Shown one piece after another: positions 33,844 through 41,928 of a DNA stretch of 64,000 bases. This stretch comes from Leucobacter sp. cx-42 (lineage in GTDB: Bacteria; Actinomycetota; Actinomycetes; Actinomycetales; Microbacteriaceae): the NCBI RefSeq assembly GCF_014529985.1, contig NZ_JACVMU010000004.1, forward strand, positions 124,001 to 188,000. Reading direction: 5' to 3'. The notes below the pieces were generated by a model. That model made no database searches. It worked only from the letters and a program-made list of their open reading frames with translations, and was not told where the DNA came from. Within the stretch, counting starts at the first letter, position 1, and each line of letters opens with the position of its first letter. Position numbers and translations under genes: made by a program.

Positions 33844-34335
33844 CTAAGCCAGCGACAGCAGGTATGACTGCATCGGATACCCAGCGGTCGCGTGCGGAGT
33901 AGGTTCCCCCGCAGCTACGAAGCCGGCCTTCACGTACAGCCCGACAGCACGATCGTTCGTGGTCTTCACCTCAAGCTTGAGGCTCGCGTAGCCTGCCGCC
34001 TGCGCGTGCTGGATGGCATCGGCCAGCAGCGCGCTGCCGACGCCTCCGCCTGTACCCGCCGGATCAACAGCGAGGTAGTGCAGGTACGCCTGTGTCGGTT
34101 CATCTGGAATTGTCTCGACCAGTGCGAAGCCGTCGCGCGGCGCGGTCGCCACTGCGAAGCGGACAACGCCTTGCTCTGCGAATGCATCACGCACGCGCTG
34201 CGCCATAACGGGCGCATCTACGCTGCCATCGCGCTCGCGAAGCGCACTCACCCAGATTTCCGCCGATCGCTCCACATCCTGGGGTACGAGACCTTGGCGG
34301 ATCGAGATATCGCTGCGCTGCTGGGGTTCAGTCAT
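33844..34335 (-). CDS. GNAT family N-acetyltransferase
   Basis: A 163-residue acetyltransferase. The acetyl-CoA site is in YLHYLAVDPAGTGGGVGSALL and the late motif in NDRAVGLYVKAGF. Two ATG codons lie two residues apart (34341 and 34335); the inner one starts MTEPQQRS and is taken. It is monocistronic and convergent with the flavin monooxygenase-like gene. Substrate unknown. Confidence 0.87.
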   Translation of the reverse strand: MTEPQQRSDISIRQGLVPQDVERSAEIWVSALRERDGSVDAPVMAQRVRDAFAEQGVVRFAVATAPRDGFALVETIPDEPTQAYLHYLAVDPAGTGGGVGSALLADAIQHAQAAGYASLKLEVKTTNDRAVGLYVKAGFVAAGEPTPHATAGYPMQSYLLSLA

Positions 34336-34406
34336 GTACACAAACTACAGCCCCGCGGTAGGCACGGCGCTCACGTTTCTCCTACCCCGGCCTCGTGGGA
34401 AGGCTC

Positions 34407-34811
34407 TTATTCTGCTTCATCCGCGAAAGCAACCACTTCTAATCCCCACCCAGATGAATCGCCCAGATGCGATGCCGTCCACTGGTCAAGCGGAGCCCTC
34501 AGCCGCTCCAAGGCCCTCGGATGAGTCGGGTCTGCCCGGTACGCAGCTACCGCAGCCGCTCCCTCCGTGCGCAGCCAGAGTTCAACCGCTTCGTCGTATT
34601 CGTCACATTCGTCGTACACGTCGTGTTCGTCGTGCTCATATGAGTCGTCCGGTTCAGTCGGATCGTCCTGCGCATCCCTGTTCCACTGAATGAGTTCAGC
34701 CCGCATCTCTTCGAGAGTCTTCCCTTGAGAAGGGTGTTTCCGGTATTCAGCCACCGCAGCAACGACCTCGGTGCGCAGCCAATGTTCGCTTGCTTCCTCG
34801 CGCTCATCCAT
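34407..34811 (-). CDS. Protein with two tandem ParD-like segments joined by an acidic linker
   Basis: A 134-residue hypothetical protein. Residues 11-43 and 79-111 are a duplication, each starting WLRTE and ending QW, equal in length and identical at 19 of 33 positions. Each copy resembles the C-terminal half of ParD-type antitoxins (WLR-E-V-AAY-E-P-S pattern). A strongly acidic linker, residues 48-75, joins them. No toxin gene and no DNA-binding ribbon-helix-helix are visible. The ATG at 34811 was chosen because conserved sequence starts there; an open frame continues upstream without similarity. Confidence 0.65.
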   Translation of the reverse strand: MDEREEASEHWLRTEVVAAVAEYRKHPSQGKTLEEMRAELIQWNRDAQDDPTEPDDSYEHDEHDVYDECDEYDEAVELWLRTEGAAAVAAYRADPTHPRALERLRAPLDQWTASHLGDSSGWGLEVVAFADEAE

Positions 34812-34896
34812 CCCGAGAATGTACCGCCGCAATCCCGCAGGCAACAGGGCTGACGCAAAACATGCCGAGAACTGACCACGCCCCCAACACGCAAAA

Positions 34897-34923
34897 GTGC
34901 CCCGGGTCAATAACCCGGGGCAC
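34897..34923 (-). terminator. Terminator after the Dabb gene
   Basis: An 11-bp perfect stem (34897-34907 with 34913-34923) with a 5-nt loop. On the minus strand it is followed by TTTTGCG. Confidence 0.88.
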
Positions 34924-34976
34924 CGATCGCTGGCCCGATCCGCGCCCCATCAGTGTGGGCACGAACCGTCAAGCAG

Positions 34977-35279
34977 TTAGACCGTGAAGTCGGTCGCGAC
35001 GCGTGCGACCGCGTAGCCCTTGATGATCGCGCCAGCCGCGACGTGATCGGGGTGCGTCGCGTACGCTGCGAGGCCCTCGGCGTCGTCGAACTCGGTGATG
35101 AGGGTGACGTCGAAGTTGTCGCCGTCGAAGAGCTCGTTGCGGTAGACGTTGATCTTACGCAGCGAGGGCACGAGGTCGATGAGCGGCTCGAGCGCAGCGA
35201 TGATCTCGGCTGCCTGCGCATTGCGCTCCTCGAGGGTTTCGCCGCCGAGCTTCCAGTTCACGATGTGCTTGAGGGTCAT
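34977..35279 (-). CDS. Dabb family protein (stress-responsive A/B barrel)
   Basis: A 100-residue protein with the family pattern MTLKHIVNWKL at the start and VTLITEFDDAEGLAAYATHP later. Dabb proteins form dimeric ferredoxin-like barrels; many have no known role and some act on small aromatic molecules. The ATG at 35279 overlaps the glutaredoxin stop as ATGA and has AAGGAG upstream. Confidence 0.88.
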   Translation of the reverse strand: MTLKHIVNWKLGGETLEERNAQAAEIIAALEPLIDLVPSLRKINVYRNELFDGDNFDVTLITEFDDAEGLAAYATHPDHVAAGAIIKGYAVARVATDFTV

Positions 35280-35581
35280 GAGTTCTCCTTGGGTGAGCGG
35301 CGGCCGACCGGCCACCAGGATTTAGCGGCCTTTTCGATGCTGGCCGTGAAGCGCGCAGGATCCACGCGCCAAATCGAGTGGCGCTTGCCGTTGATGAGCA
35401 CGACCGGAATGCTCTCCGAGTGCTTCCGCGCGAGCGCCACGTCTTCGAGAATGTTGAGTTCCTCAAAGTCAGTATCAAGGCCGTTATCGGCGAAGTCGGC
35501 ACGCACACCGGCAATCACCTCGCGAGCATCGTCGCAGAGGTGGCAACCGGGCTTACCGATCAGAGTGATCGAAACAGACAC
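35276..35581 (-). CDS. Glutaredoxin family protein
   Basis: A 101-residue small redox protein with the active site CHLC in GKPGCHLCDDAREV (residues 13-16). The cis-proline region is IPVVLINGK. It is a DUF836-like thiol protein of the actinobacterial type and probably works in the cytoplasm. It is coupled to the downstream Dabb gene by a four-base overlap. Confidence 0.9.
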   Translation of the reverse strand: MSVSITLIGKPGCHLCDDAREVIAGVRADFADNGLDTDFEELNILEDVALARKHSESIPVVLINGKRHSIWRVDPARFTASIEKAAKSWWPVGRRSPKENS

Positions 35582-35669
35582 ACGGTAATTCTATGCGGGG
35601 CTGGGTGATCCGCGTCCCAGCTGGGTCTCGGCATTCGCGCGCGGATCGTTCCAAGCGCAGAAACGCCAA

Positions 35670-35700
35670 GGGCGGCGCGGACCGAAGTCCTGCGCCGCCC
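35670..35700 (-). terminator. Hairpin terminator after catalase
   Basis: GGGCGGCGCGGA (35670-35681) pairs with TCCTGCGCCGCCC (35688-35700) with one bulged base. It lies 24 bases beyond the catalase stop. Confidence 0.75.
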
Positions 35701-35724
35701 CGTGCGGTTCTGCGTTACTCGTGC

Positions 35725-37182
35725 TTACTTGTACGAGTCGCGGAGGAGCTGGCCGAGGCCTGCGTCCACGTTGGTCCAGTACTGGAAGAAGCGCTCACGG
35801 ATGTCATCGATCGTGATTGCCTGAGCCTGGCCCTTGAGGGTTGCCTGGATGCTTGCGCGATCCTCGTCCGAGAACACGTCACGGTAGAGGATGCCAGCCT
35901 GACCGAAGTCATCATCATCCTTGCGGAGGGTCGCTGCCGAGCGAACGAGCTCGCCGTCCGACTCCCAGCTGCCCTCAACGCCAGCCGCTGCGTCAACAGC
36001 GGGGCCGCCTGCTGCACCGAACGAGTTCGGGTGGTAGACGCGCTGCGATGCCGACGGGAAGTGGTACTGCATGTTGCCCTGGTGCATGTAGTTGTTCGCC
36101 TCGGTTGCGCGGGGCTGGTTCACCGGGAGCTGGTTGTAGTTCGTGCCGACACGGTAACGCTGTGCATCGGGGTACGAGAATACGCGAGCCATGAGCATCT
36201 TGTCGGGCGAGATGCCGGTGCCGGGAACCTGGTTTCCGGGCGAGAACGCTGCCTGCTCGATCTCCGCAAAGAAGTTCTGCGGGTTACGGTTCAGGGTGAA
36301 GGTACCCACCTTGATACGGGGGTAGTCAGCCTTGGGCCAGGTCTTGGTGAGGTCGAAGGGGTTCAGACGGTAGGTCTTCGCCTCCTCGTACGGCATGACC
36401 TGAACGTAGACGTCCCACTTGGGGAAGTCACCCTCGGCGATTGCATTGAAGAGGTCGCGACGGTAGTAGTCAGCGTCGGTGCCAGCGATGCGATCCGCTT
36501 CTTCCTGGCTCATGTGCTCGACACCCTGCTGCGAGAGGAAGTGGTACTGCACCCAGAAGCGCTCGCCCTCAGCGTTGATCCACTGGTAGGTGTGCGAACC
36601 GTAGCCGTTGAGGTGACGCCAGGACTTCGAGAGACCACGCGGGCCCATGAGGTAGGTGACCTGGTGTGCCGACTCGGGCGAGAGGGTCCAGAAGTCCCAC
36701 TGCATGTCAGCGTCGCGAAGTGCCGAGTCGCCCAGGCGCTTCTGCGAGTGAATGAAGTCAGGGAACTTCATGCCGTCACGGAGGAAGAAGGTCGGGGTGT
36801 TGTTACCCACGATGTCGAGGTTGCCCTCGGTCGTGTAGAAACGCAGCGAGAAGCCGCGAACGTCACGCCAGGTATCGGGCGAGCCCTGCTCACCAGCAAC
36901 CGACGAGAAGCGGAGGAGCGTCTCGCTCTTCGCACCCTTCTGGAATACTGCAGCGCGGGTGTACTTCGAAACGTCTTCGGTGACTTCGAACTCACCGAAG
37001 GCGCCGCCGCCCTTTGCGTGCGGGTTACGCTCGGGAACGCGCTCGCGGTTGAACGCTGCGAGCTTCTCAACGAGGTAACGGTCGTGAAGAACGGTGGGGC
37101 CGTCAGCACCAACGGTGAGCGAGTGCTCATCGCTAGCGATGGGGGTACCGGTCTGGGTCGTCGTGATCTTCTGCAAGGTCAC
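35725..37182 (-). CDS. Catalase (monofunctional haem catalase)
   Basis: A 485-residue haem enzyme that splits hydrogen peroxide. The distal histidine is in [12 protein letters not shown], the distal asparagine in [11 protein letters not shown], and the proximal haem-ligand tyrosine in [14 protein letters not shown]. Length is normal for the small-subunit clade. The GTG at 37182 opens the usual [17 protein letters not shown] beginning and has AAAGG upstream; a longer frame would overlap the fur gene. A Fur-family gene lies directly upstream, the usual peroxide-stress arrangement. Confidence 0.95.
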   Translation of the reverse strand: MTLQKITTTQTGTPIASDEHSLTVGADGPTVLHDRYLVEKLAAFNRERVPERNPHAKGGGAFGEFEVTEDVSKYTRAAVFQKGAKSETLLRFSSVAGEQGSPDTWRDVRGFSLRFYTTEGNLDIVGNNTPTFFLRDGMKFPDFIHSQKRLGDSALRDADMQWDFWTLSPESAHQVTYLMGPRGLSKSWRHLNGYGSHTYQWINAEGERFWVQYHFLSQQGVEHMSQEEADRIAGTDADYYRRDLFNAIAEGDFPKWDVYVQVMPYEEAKTYRLNPFDLTKTWPKADYPRIKVGTFTLNRNPQNFFAEIEQAAFSPGNQVPGTGISPDKMLMARVFSYPDAQRYRVGTNYNQLPVNQPRATEANNYMHQGNMQYHFPSASQRVYHPNSFGAAGGPAVDAAAGVEGSWESDGELVRSAATLRKDDDDFGQAGILYRDVFSDEDRASIQATLKGQAQAITIDDIRERFFQYWTNVDAGLGQLLRDSYK

Positions 37183-37258
37183 ACCTTTCGGTTCGCGGTG
37201 GATTAAATGGTCGTGAAAATTGCTGGTCGCGGGGCGGCTTGTGTGTGCCGTGTTGCGC

Positions 37259-37711
37259 TTACGCTGCGGCCTGAAGCGCTTGGCACGCACCACAGATACC
37301 GCGGTAGGTCACCTCGGCGGTGCGGATCGCGAAACCAAAATCATCCTCAGCACTGAGGCATGGCGCCGCACCCACCGCACAGGGCACGTCGCGAATCGCG
37401 CCACACTCTGTGCACACCAGGTGATGGTGGTTGTCATGATGTGAATACTCGTAGTGTGCCGGGTGGCCGGGAAGCTCGATCTTGCGAGCGAGACCCACCT
37501 CTTCAAGTGCCGCGAGCACACCGTATACGGCTTGCAACGAGGTGCCATCGAGGTCTTTGCTCACCGCGTCGAAGACGTCACTGGCGTTCCAGTGATCGCC
37601 GCGAGCGAGCACGGCGAGCACGGCCCTGCGGGGGCCGGTCGACCGCAAACCGGCGTCCTTCAAACGAGTACCGAGTTCGGTGTCGCTGAGGGAGATAGCT
37701 GCGTGGTTCAC
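37259..37711 (-). CDS. Fur family transcriptional repressor
   Basis: A 150-residue metalloregulator, winged helix in residues 1-85 and dimerisation domain after. The histidine-rich [10 protein letters not shown] region holds regulatory metal ligands, and CTEC with CGAC near the C-terminus form the structural zinc site. Being 76 bases upstream of catalase on the same strand, it is probably a PerR/FurA-type peroxide sensor that represses itself and the catalase gene. Confidence 0.93.
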   Translation of the reverse strand: MNHAAISLSDTELGTRLKDAGLRSTGPRRAVLAVLARGDHWNASDVFDAVSKDLDGTSLQAVYGVLAALEEVGLARKIELPGHPAHYEYSHHDNHHHLVCTECGAIRDVPCAVGAAPCLSAEDDFGFAIRTAEVTYRGICGACQALQAAA

Positions 37712-37817
37712 GCTTCCTAGCTTACCGCAGTTTTGAGTTATTCAAAAGAGGGAGGGTGTGGGGCGGCGTGGCTGGCGGGTTTCAAGACCGGCCGGGGCTT
37801 GGTTCGCGCCTGGATTT

Positions 37818-37897
37818 GCCGGAGATATGCGTTCGGCCGTAGATATGCGATTTGAGGCGATTTTCCGCATTTTGACGGCGGAAAACATATCTCCGGC
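37818..37897. repeat. 80-bp palindromic element, copy 2
   Basis: The outer arms GCCGGAGATATG (37818-37829) and CATATCTCCGGC (37886-37897) are a perfect 12-bp inverted repeat. Directly inside the right arm, TTTTCCGC (37861-37868) and GCGGAAAA (37878-37885) form a second hairpin. It aligns without gaps to 1841-1920 with 54 of 80 identical positions. Confidence 0.65.
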
Positions 37898-37921
37898 GAG
37901 GCCCTCCGTGTACTTTCAGGG

Positions 37922-37961
37922 CTTCGGTAGTACTGAATCCAGTGATTCGATACCACCGAAG
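37922..37961. repeat. Hairpin H2 of the repeated hairpin family
   Basis: CTTCGGTAGTA (37922-37932) pairs with TACCACCGAAG (37951-37961) apart from one A-C mismatch. The 18-nt loop contains TGAATCCAGTGA, similar to the H1 and H3 loops. The stem begins with the same CTTCGGT as H1. Confidence 0.6.
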
Positions 37962-38020
37962 GCGTGATTTCTGACCGAGGGGTCGCCCGCGCGCACGCCA
38001 CTCTGCAGGAACAAGCCAAG

Positions 38021-38127
38021 GGCAAGGTTGGCCACGTGGCCAACCGCGGCAGCCCCAATGAGGCACCCCTCAACCAGTTGGGAGCTACCTATTGCGCTGC
38101 CGCGGGCCACCTTTCGGCGCCCTTGCC
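38021..38127. repeat. 107-bp structured element, copy 2 (four-way junction model)
   Basis: GGCAA (38021-38025) can pair with TTGCC (38123-38127), and GCGGCAGC (38046-38053) with GCTGCCGC (38096-38103), exactly as in copy 1. The side stems differ: GGTTGGCCAC/GTGGCCAACC (38026-38045, a perfect 20-bp palindrome) and GGGCCACC/GGCGCCC (38104-38122, with a small internal loop). The apical segment is 42 nt. Confidence 0.6.
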
Positions 38128-38180
38128 CGGGAGCTGAATGGGTAGGCAGAACCTTGCGCGCTGTCCACCGAGATCTAGAA

Positions 38181-38232
38181 ATCGGCCGTCGTTAAGACAA
38201 ATCCAGGAGAATGAGCCTGAACGACGGCCGAT
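38181..38232. repeat. Hairpin H3 of the repeated hairpin family
   Basis: A perfect 13-bp stem, ATCGGCCGTCGTT with AACGACGGCCGAT (38181-38193 with 38220-38232), encloses a 26-nt loop starting AAGACAAATCCAG. It lies 39 bases beyond the stop of the minus-strand HNH gene, so it could also serve as that gene's terminator. Confidence 0.6.
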
Positions 38233-38270
38233 CTGCAGGAATAGCCCCGGAGTAGGGCTGACAGCGGGAG

Positions 38271-39560
38271 TTACTCGCAGCCGACGCCGTCGCCATCACG
38301 GTCGAGCTTGCGCGAATAGCCAGCATCGCCCGCATAAATTGGAGATGCGCCAGCAGCTCGCACCGCGTCACAGTTCTGGTAGAACACGTCGGTCGGCACA
38401 GGGGCCGGGGCTGGCGCAGGTGCTGGTGCAGGCGCGGGTGCCGGCGCGGGTGCGGGTGCCGGCACGGGAACAGGATCCGCCGCCTTGGTGACCTTGACCT
38501 TTGCGGCAGTGAGCGCGTCTGCCGATGTGGGAGCCAGCTCATCGGGGCAGGACGAGAGGACGTTCTGCATCGCGCTCTTCTCACCCTGCGTGACCCAGAG
38601 CGAGTAGGTTGCCTTCACCGTGATCTGACGCGCGACGTACTGGCAGCGGAACTGCTTGTTTGGAGGGAGCCAGGATGCGGCATCCTTGTCACTCTTGGCA
38701 CTATTGGTCGGGCCGTCGACGGCCAGCAGATTGATGGGGTCGTTCGCGAGTGCGACGCGCTGATCCTGAGTGAGCTGCTGCGCACCCTTCTGCCACGCGT
38801 CCGAAAGCGCGACAACGTGGTCGATCTGGACCGCAGTCGAGGTGGTGTTGCCGCGGACGAAGCCGATCTGGGTAGCGGTGTAGGGGTCGGCGAGGGTTCC
38901 GGTCATTACCTTGCACGGCCCCTGTAGGGTCTCGGCAGTGAGATCACGCTGAAGAATGTCGTTGCGGGTATCGCATCCGTTGTGGTCGACGTCGAGCCAG
39001 GCGGTGCCGAACTTTTCTTTGCGGTCGTATCCGGTTTTGGGCGAGCGCCCCTTCACCGCAAGGCCATCGAGAAGGTCTACCGCGAGGATCGTCTCGCCAG
39101 CTGCGGGTGCCTTCGCAGGCTTCTGCTCGGTGACAGGCTCGGGCTCCTCAGTGGGCTCTGAGGTGAGTTCAGAGCCGTCTCCCGTTCCCTCAGAATCTGC
39201 GACGCCAGTCGAAGAGACAGCGTTTGAGGCGGGTCCCTCGTCGCTACTCGTTGCAGGCGGCATGAAGCCAACGCTCGAGAGCAGCAGGGCGAGGCCGAGG
39301 GCAGCTGCGACACCACCACCCTTTCGACCGCCTGGGATGCGCGCCCACGAGCGGCGCTTGAGCGCGAGCACGTAGAGGCCGGTCACGAAGACGAGCAGGC
39401 CGACGGCAAGAAGTAGACCAGGCCAGCCGCTCGTAGCCAGCGCTCCGACGAGGAAGATTGCGAACAGCAACCACAGAATTGCTTGCAGGATAATTCCCGC
39501 AATACGCATCGGAGATCGAGTTGATCGTGGGGTTTCGTTCTCAAATCCCGGAGTTGTCAT
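38271..39560 (-). CDS. Membrane-anchored HNH nuclease-like protein with excalibur domain
   Basis: A 429-residue protein. Two or three hydrophobic segments occupy residues about 20-110, so the rest is probably outside the cell. Residues about 150-330 carry the GmrSD/DUF1524-type HNH nuclease pattern: DVDHNGCDTRNDILQRDL, then QIDHVVALSDAWQKGA and NDPINLLAV. A run of proline-alanine pairs (about residues 365-390) forms a flexible linker. The C-terminal excalibur domain ends LDRDGDGVGCE, a calcium-binding motif. It probably degrades DNA outside the cell; the target is unknown. Confidence 0.85.
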   Translation of the reverse strand: MTTPGFENETPRSTRSPMRIAGIILQAILWLLFAIFLVGALATSGWPGLLLAVGLLVFVTGLYVLALKRRSWARIPGGRKGGGVAAALGLALLLSSVGFMPPATSSDEGPASNAVSSTGVADSEGTGDGSELTSEPTEEPEPVTEQKPAKAPAAGETILAVDLLDGLAVKGRSPKTGYDRKEKFGTAWLDVDHNGCDTRNDILQRDLTAETLQGPCKVMTGTLADPYTATQIGFVRGNTTSTAVQIDHVVALSDAWQKGAQQLTQDQRVALANDPINLLAVDGPTNSAKSDKDAASWLPPNKQFRCQYVARQITVKATYSLWVTQGEKSAMQNVLSSCPDELAPTSADALTAAKVKVTKAADPVPVPAPAPAPAPAPAPAPAPAPAPVPTDVFYQNCDAVRAAGASPIYAGDAGYSRKLDRDGDGVGCE

Positions 39561-39628
39561 CCAGCAATCCTGGCATGCCGAATGACAGGAAACTCATTGG
39601 CTAGGAATGCCGGGCGAGTGGGGGCTTG

Positions 39629-39883
39629 CTAGCGGGGCGGGCGATCCGTACCTTCAGCGGTGCCGATAAGCATCTTGCGCCCAACCAGGTGCCACACGAT
39701 GAGCCCGAACAGCGGGACGATCGTGACAAAAATCACCCAAATGGTCTTGATCAGGATCGGCTCGGGGCTGGTGCTCAGAGGTGCATATGATGCGTCGCGA
39801 ATATCGATCAGCACTGCGATCCACCACAACAGCAGGAGCGCAACGGGAACCAAGGTCGCGAGAAGCACAGGAACGGAAAACAT
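39629..39883 (-). CDS. Small membrane protein, PLDc_N type
   Basis: An 84-residue protein with two hydrophobic segments (about residues 5-27 and 45-68). The pattern WVIFVTIVPLFGLIVWHLVGRK matches the phospholipase-D nuclease N-terminal domain found as single small proteins in many actinobacteria. No nuclease domain follows. The ATG at 39883 is preferred to a TTG two codons earlier. Confidence 0.75.
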   Translation of the reverse strand: MFSVPVLLATLVPVALLLLWWIAVLIDIRDASYAPLSTSPEPILIKTIWVIFVTIVPLFGLIVWHLVGRKMLIGTAEGTDRPPR

Positions 39884-40063
39884 TGCCAAATGCTAGGTCT
39901 TTGCAGACTCACTGTCCAGGGTGTGAAGGAGACTGCCCCCAGTTCCACTCGGAATGGGGTGGTTTGAGGCGGGCTGGCAGGTGACGATGTCGCTGAGCCA
40001 ATGCGAGTGGGGGGGCAGAGCGCAGAGCGCAGAGCGCGAGTCCTGCACCCGGCCCCCAGCGCC

Positions 40064-41170
40064 CTAGTTCAGCTCGGTCGCGCCAGCGGCCGCGAGGCGG
40101 CGGCGCACCTCCTCGATCGGAATCTCGTAGCCTGCACGGCCGGTGGGGCCGAACGCGGTTGTCGCCCGCAGGATCGAGTTGATGAGCGCCTCCTCGACGG
40201 CAAGCATGGTCGCGTGAAACATCGGCGACAGGTCGTTGTCGTTGGGGGCGATAGCCGGATCCGCCACTGAGAAAGCGATTGCATAGTCACCGCTCCCCTG
40301 GTCATAGTCGGCGCCAACTCCGCGCATTGCGTACGCTGCACGGCGCGCAAGTCGCTCAAGCTGACGCGATTCGAGCGGCGCATCGGTCGCGACGACGATC
40401 ATGCACGAGTTGCCGATCGTGTCGGCAGTCGTGCCCTCAAGCATCTCGGCGGCTGGCATCGGAACGCCAGCGATGCGCAGCATGCCGGTGAAGTTGCTCT
40501 GCACGATCGCACCAACGGTGTACTCAGGCGCGGGCGCGCCAGCGCCGTCGCCACCAGCAGACCCGATCTTCACGCGGCGCGACGAGGTGCCGATGCCGCC
40601 CTTGAAACCGAGCGCGGTGGTGCCGGTTCCGGCGCCAACACAGCCCTCGGCCACGGGTCCGGTGACCGCGGAAGCAAGCGCTTCGGCAACGTGCTCGGGG
40701 CCGACGGGACGATCGCGGATCGCCGACAGCGCCCCATCATTCGTCTCGCCAACGACCGGGTTCAGCGTCGTCGTCTTCTCGTGGGCGGGAGTGGTGAGCA
40801 GCTCTGCGACGAGCGCGTCTGCGACGCGGAATGCCGACAGCGTACTCGTCAGCAGAATCGGCGTCTCGATCGCGCCAAGCTCCTGCAGCTGGGTCGCACC
40901 GACAAGTTTGCCGTAGCCGTTGCCCACCGCGAGCGCGGCGGGCAGGTGCCGACGCTCGTTGGTGAGCTGGTCGGGGACGATCGCGGTCACACCGGTGTTG
41001 TACTTCTCGCTGATGATCGTCGATTGGCCGATCCGCACGCCCGGCACATCAGTGATGGCGTTGAGTGGGCCACGAGCGTACTTGCCGGCACCAATGCCGA
41101 GTTCGTCGAGTCGGGGGCGCGGGTTAGTTCCCGCTGCCGAGCTTGCGCCCGGGGTCTCTACACGCTCCAT
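40064..41170 (-). CDS. P1 family peptidase (DmpA/NylC-like, self-processing)
   Basis: A 368-residue Ntn-type hydrolase of peptidase family S58. The DVPGVRIGQ start region is typical, and GNSCMIVVATDAPLESRQ marks the self-cleavage site, with the serine after GN the likely nucleophile. Relatives are L-aminopeptidase D-Ala-esterase/amidase (DmpA) and nylon-oligomer hydrolase. It should release N-terminal amino acids from amides or short peptides. The ATG at 41170 overlaps the racemase end by 13 bases; it is the last gene of the operon. Confidence 0.9.
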   Translation of the reverse strand: MERVETPGASSAAGTNPRPRLDELGIGAGKYARGPLNAITDVPGVRIGQSTIISEKYNTGVTAIVPDQLTNERRHLPAALAVGNGYGKLVGATQLQELGAIETPILLTSTLSAFRVADALVAELLTTPAHEKTTTLNPVVGETNDGALSAIRDRPVGPEHVAEALASAVTGPVAEGCVGAGTGTTALGFKGGIGTSSRRVKIGSAGGDGAGAPAPEYTVGAIVQSNFTGMLRIAGVPMPAAEMLEGTTADTIGNSCMIVVATDAPLESRQLERLARRAAYAMRGVGADYDQGSGDYAIAFSVADPAIAPNDNDLSPMFHATMLAVEEALINSILRATTAFGPTGRAGYEIPIEEVRRRLAAAGATELN

Positions 41171-41928
41171 GCGCGCTGCTCCTTCATAGTTGCGGGATGG
41201 GCGCTTCCGCTGAACGCCCAGTCCACGACGGCGTGCGCGAGCACGTCCGTTGAGTCGATGAGTGGCACCTCGAGGTGCGCACTGCCTGCGAGGGCGACGG
41301 GAATCTCGGTGCACCCCGCGATCACCACGCCCGCCCCTGATTGCGAGAGTTCGGTCACGGCCTGCTCGAGCAGCCGGGTTGCCTCGGCGTCCTGTGGCTG
41401 CTTTTTTACGAGGCGGATCGCGTCCATCACGTTGCTCTGCAGCCGTTCGTCTGGCAGCATCACGGCGACGCCACGCTCTGCAAATGCCTGCTCGTACAGA
41501 CGGGCGCGGATCGTTCCATGCGTTGCCAGGATGCCAACGCTCCCACCTGCCTGCAGCATGCCGAGTGCGCGGTCGCGGGTGGCCGCGATCATGTCGAGTA
41601 CCGGGACGTCCACCGCTGCGCGGATCTCTGGCAGGAACGCGTGCGCCGTATTGCACGGCACGGCGATGACGTGAGCGCCGGAGTTTTCGAGGATCCGCGC
41701 CCCATCAGCAAGCTGCCTACCGGGGTGTGGGCCGCGGTCAACGAGCGCGCCGGTGCGGTCGGGGATGGTGGGGTCGGACCAAATGAGGGTGCGCAGGTGG
41801 TCCTGGTCGCGTTCGGCTGGCGTGATCTGGACGATCTTGCCGTAGAAGTCCGCGGTAGCCGCGGGCCCCATTCCGCCGAGCACGCCGACGACGCGGCGCG
41901 CACCCTCAGGGTCGGCAGCGAGTGTCAT
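41158..41928 (-). CDS. Aspartate/glutamate racemase family protein
   Basis: A 256-residue cofactor-independent racemase. The two catalytic cysteines are visible in VPCNTAHAF and IAGCTEIPVAL, and the N-terminal GVLGGMGPAATADFY is the family signature. It interconverts D and L forms of aspartate, glutamate or a related acid. Its start overlaps the transporter ATPase stop as ATGA, linking racemisation to uptake. Confidence 0.93.
   Translation of the reverse strand: MTLAADPEGARRVVGVLGGMGPAATADFYGKIVQITPAERDQDHLRTLIWSDPTIPDRTGALVDRGPHPGRQLADGARILENSGAHVIAVPCNTAHAFLPEIRAAVDVPVLDMIAATRDRALGMLQAGGSVGILATHGTIRARLYEQAFAERGVAVMLPDERLQSNVMDAIRLVKKQPQDAEATRLLEQAVTELSQSGAGVVIAGCTEIPVALAGSAHLEVPLIDSTDVLAHAVVDWAFSGSAHPATMKEQRAWSV

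Larger units (their letters stand above)
37712..38270. other. Second gene-poor gap with structured repeats
   Basis: These 559 bases have no credible gene. They contain an 80-bp palindromic element (37818-37897), hairpin H2 (37922-37961), a 107-bp four-way-junction element (38021-38127) and hairpin H3 (38181-38232). All four have relatives in the gap at 1479-2020. Fur-family promoter sites would be expected at the left edge but none is obvious. Confidence 0.7.

Noticed and set aside
35593..37206. 537-codon open frame on the plus strand
   Set aside because: It is antisense to catalase, which carries all active-site residues.
38400..38465. Repeated GGTGC/GGCGC units that might suggest a CRISPR-like or tandem array
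   Set aside because: They encode the Pro-Ala linker of the HNH/excalibur protein in frame; there are no spacers.
40010..40040. CGCAGAG tandem units between two genes
   Set aside because: Only three 7-bp units in a 180-bp gap; no sign of function.
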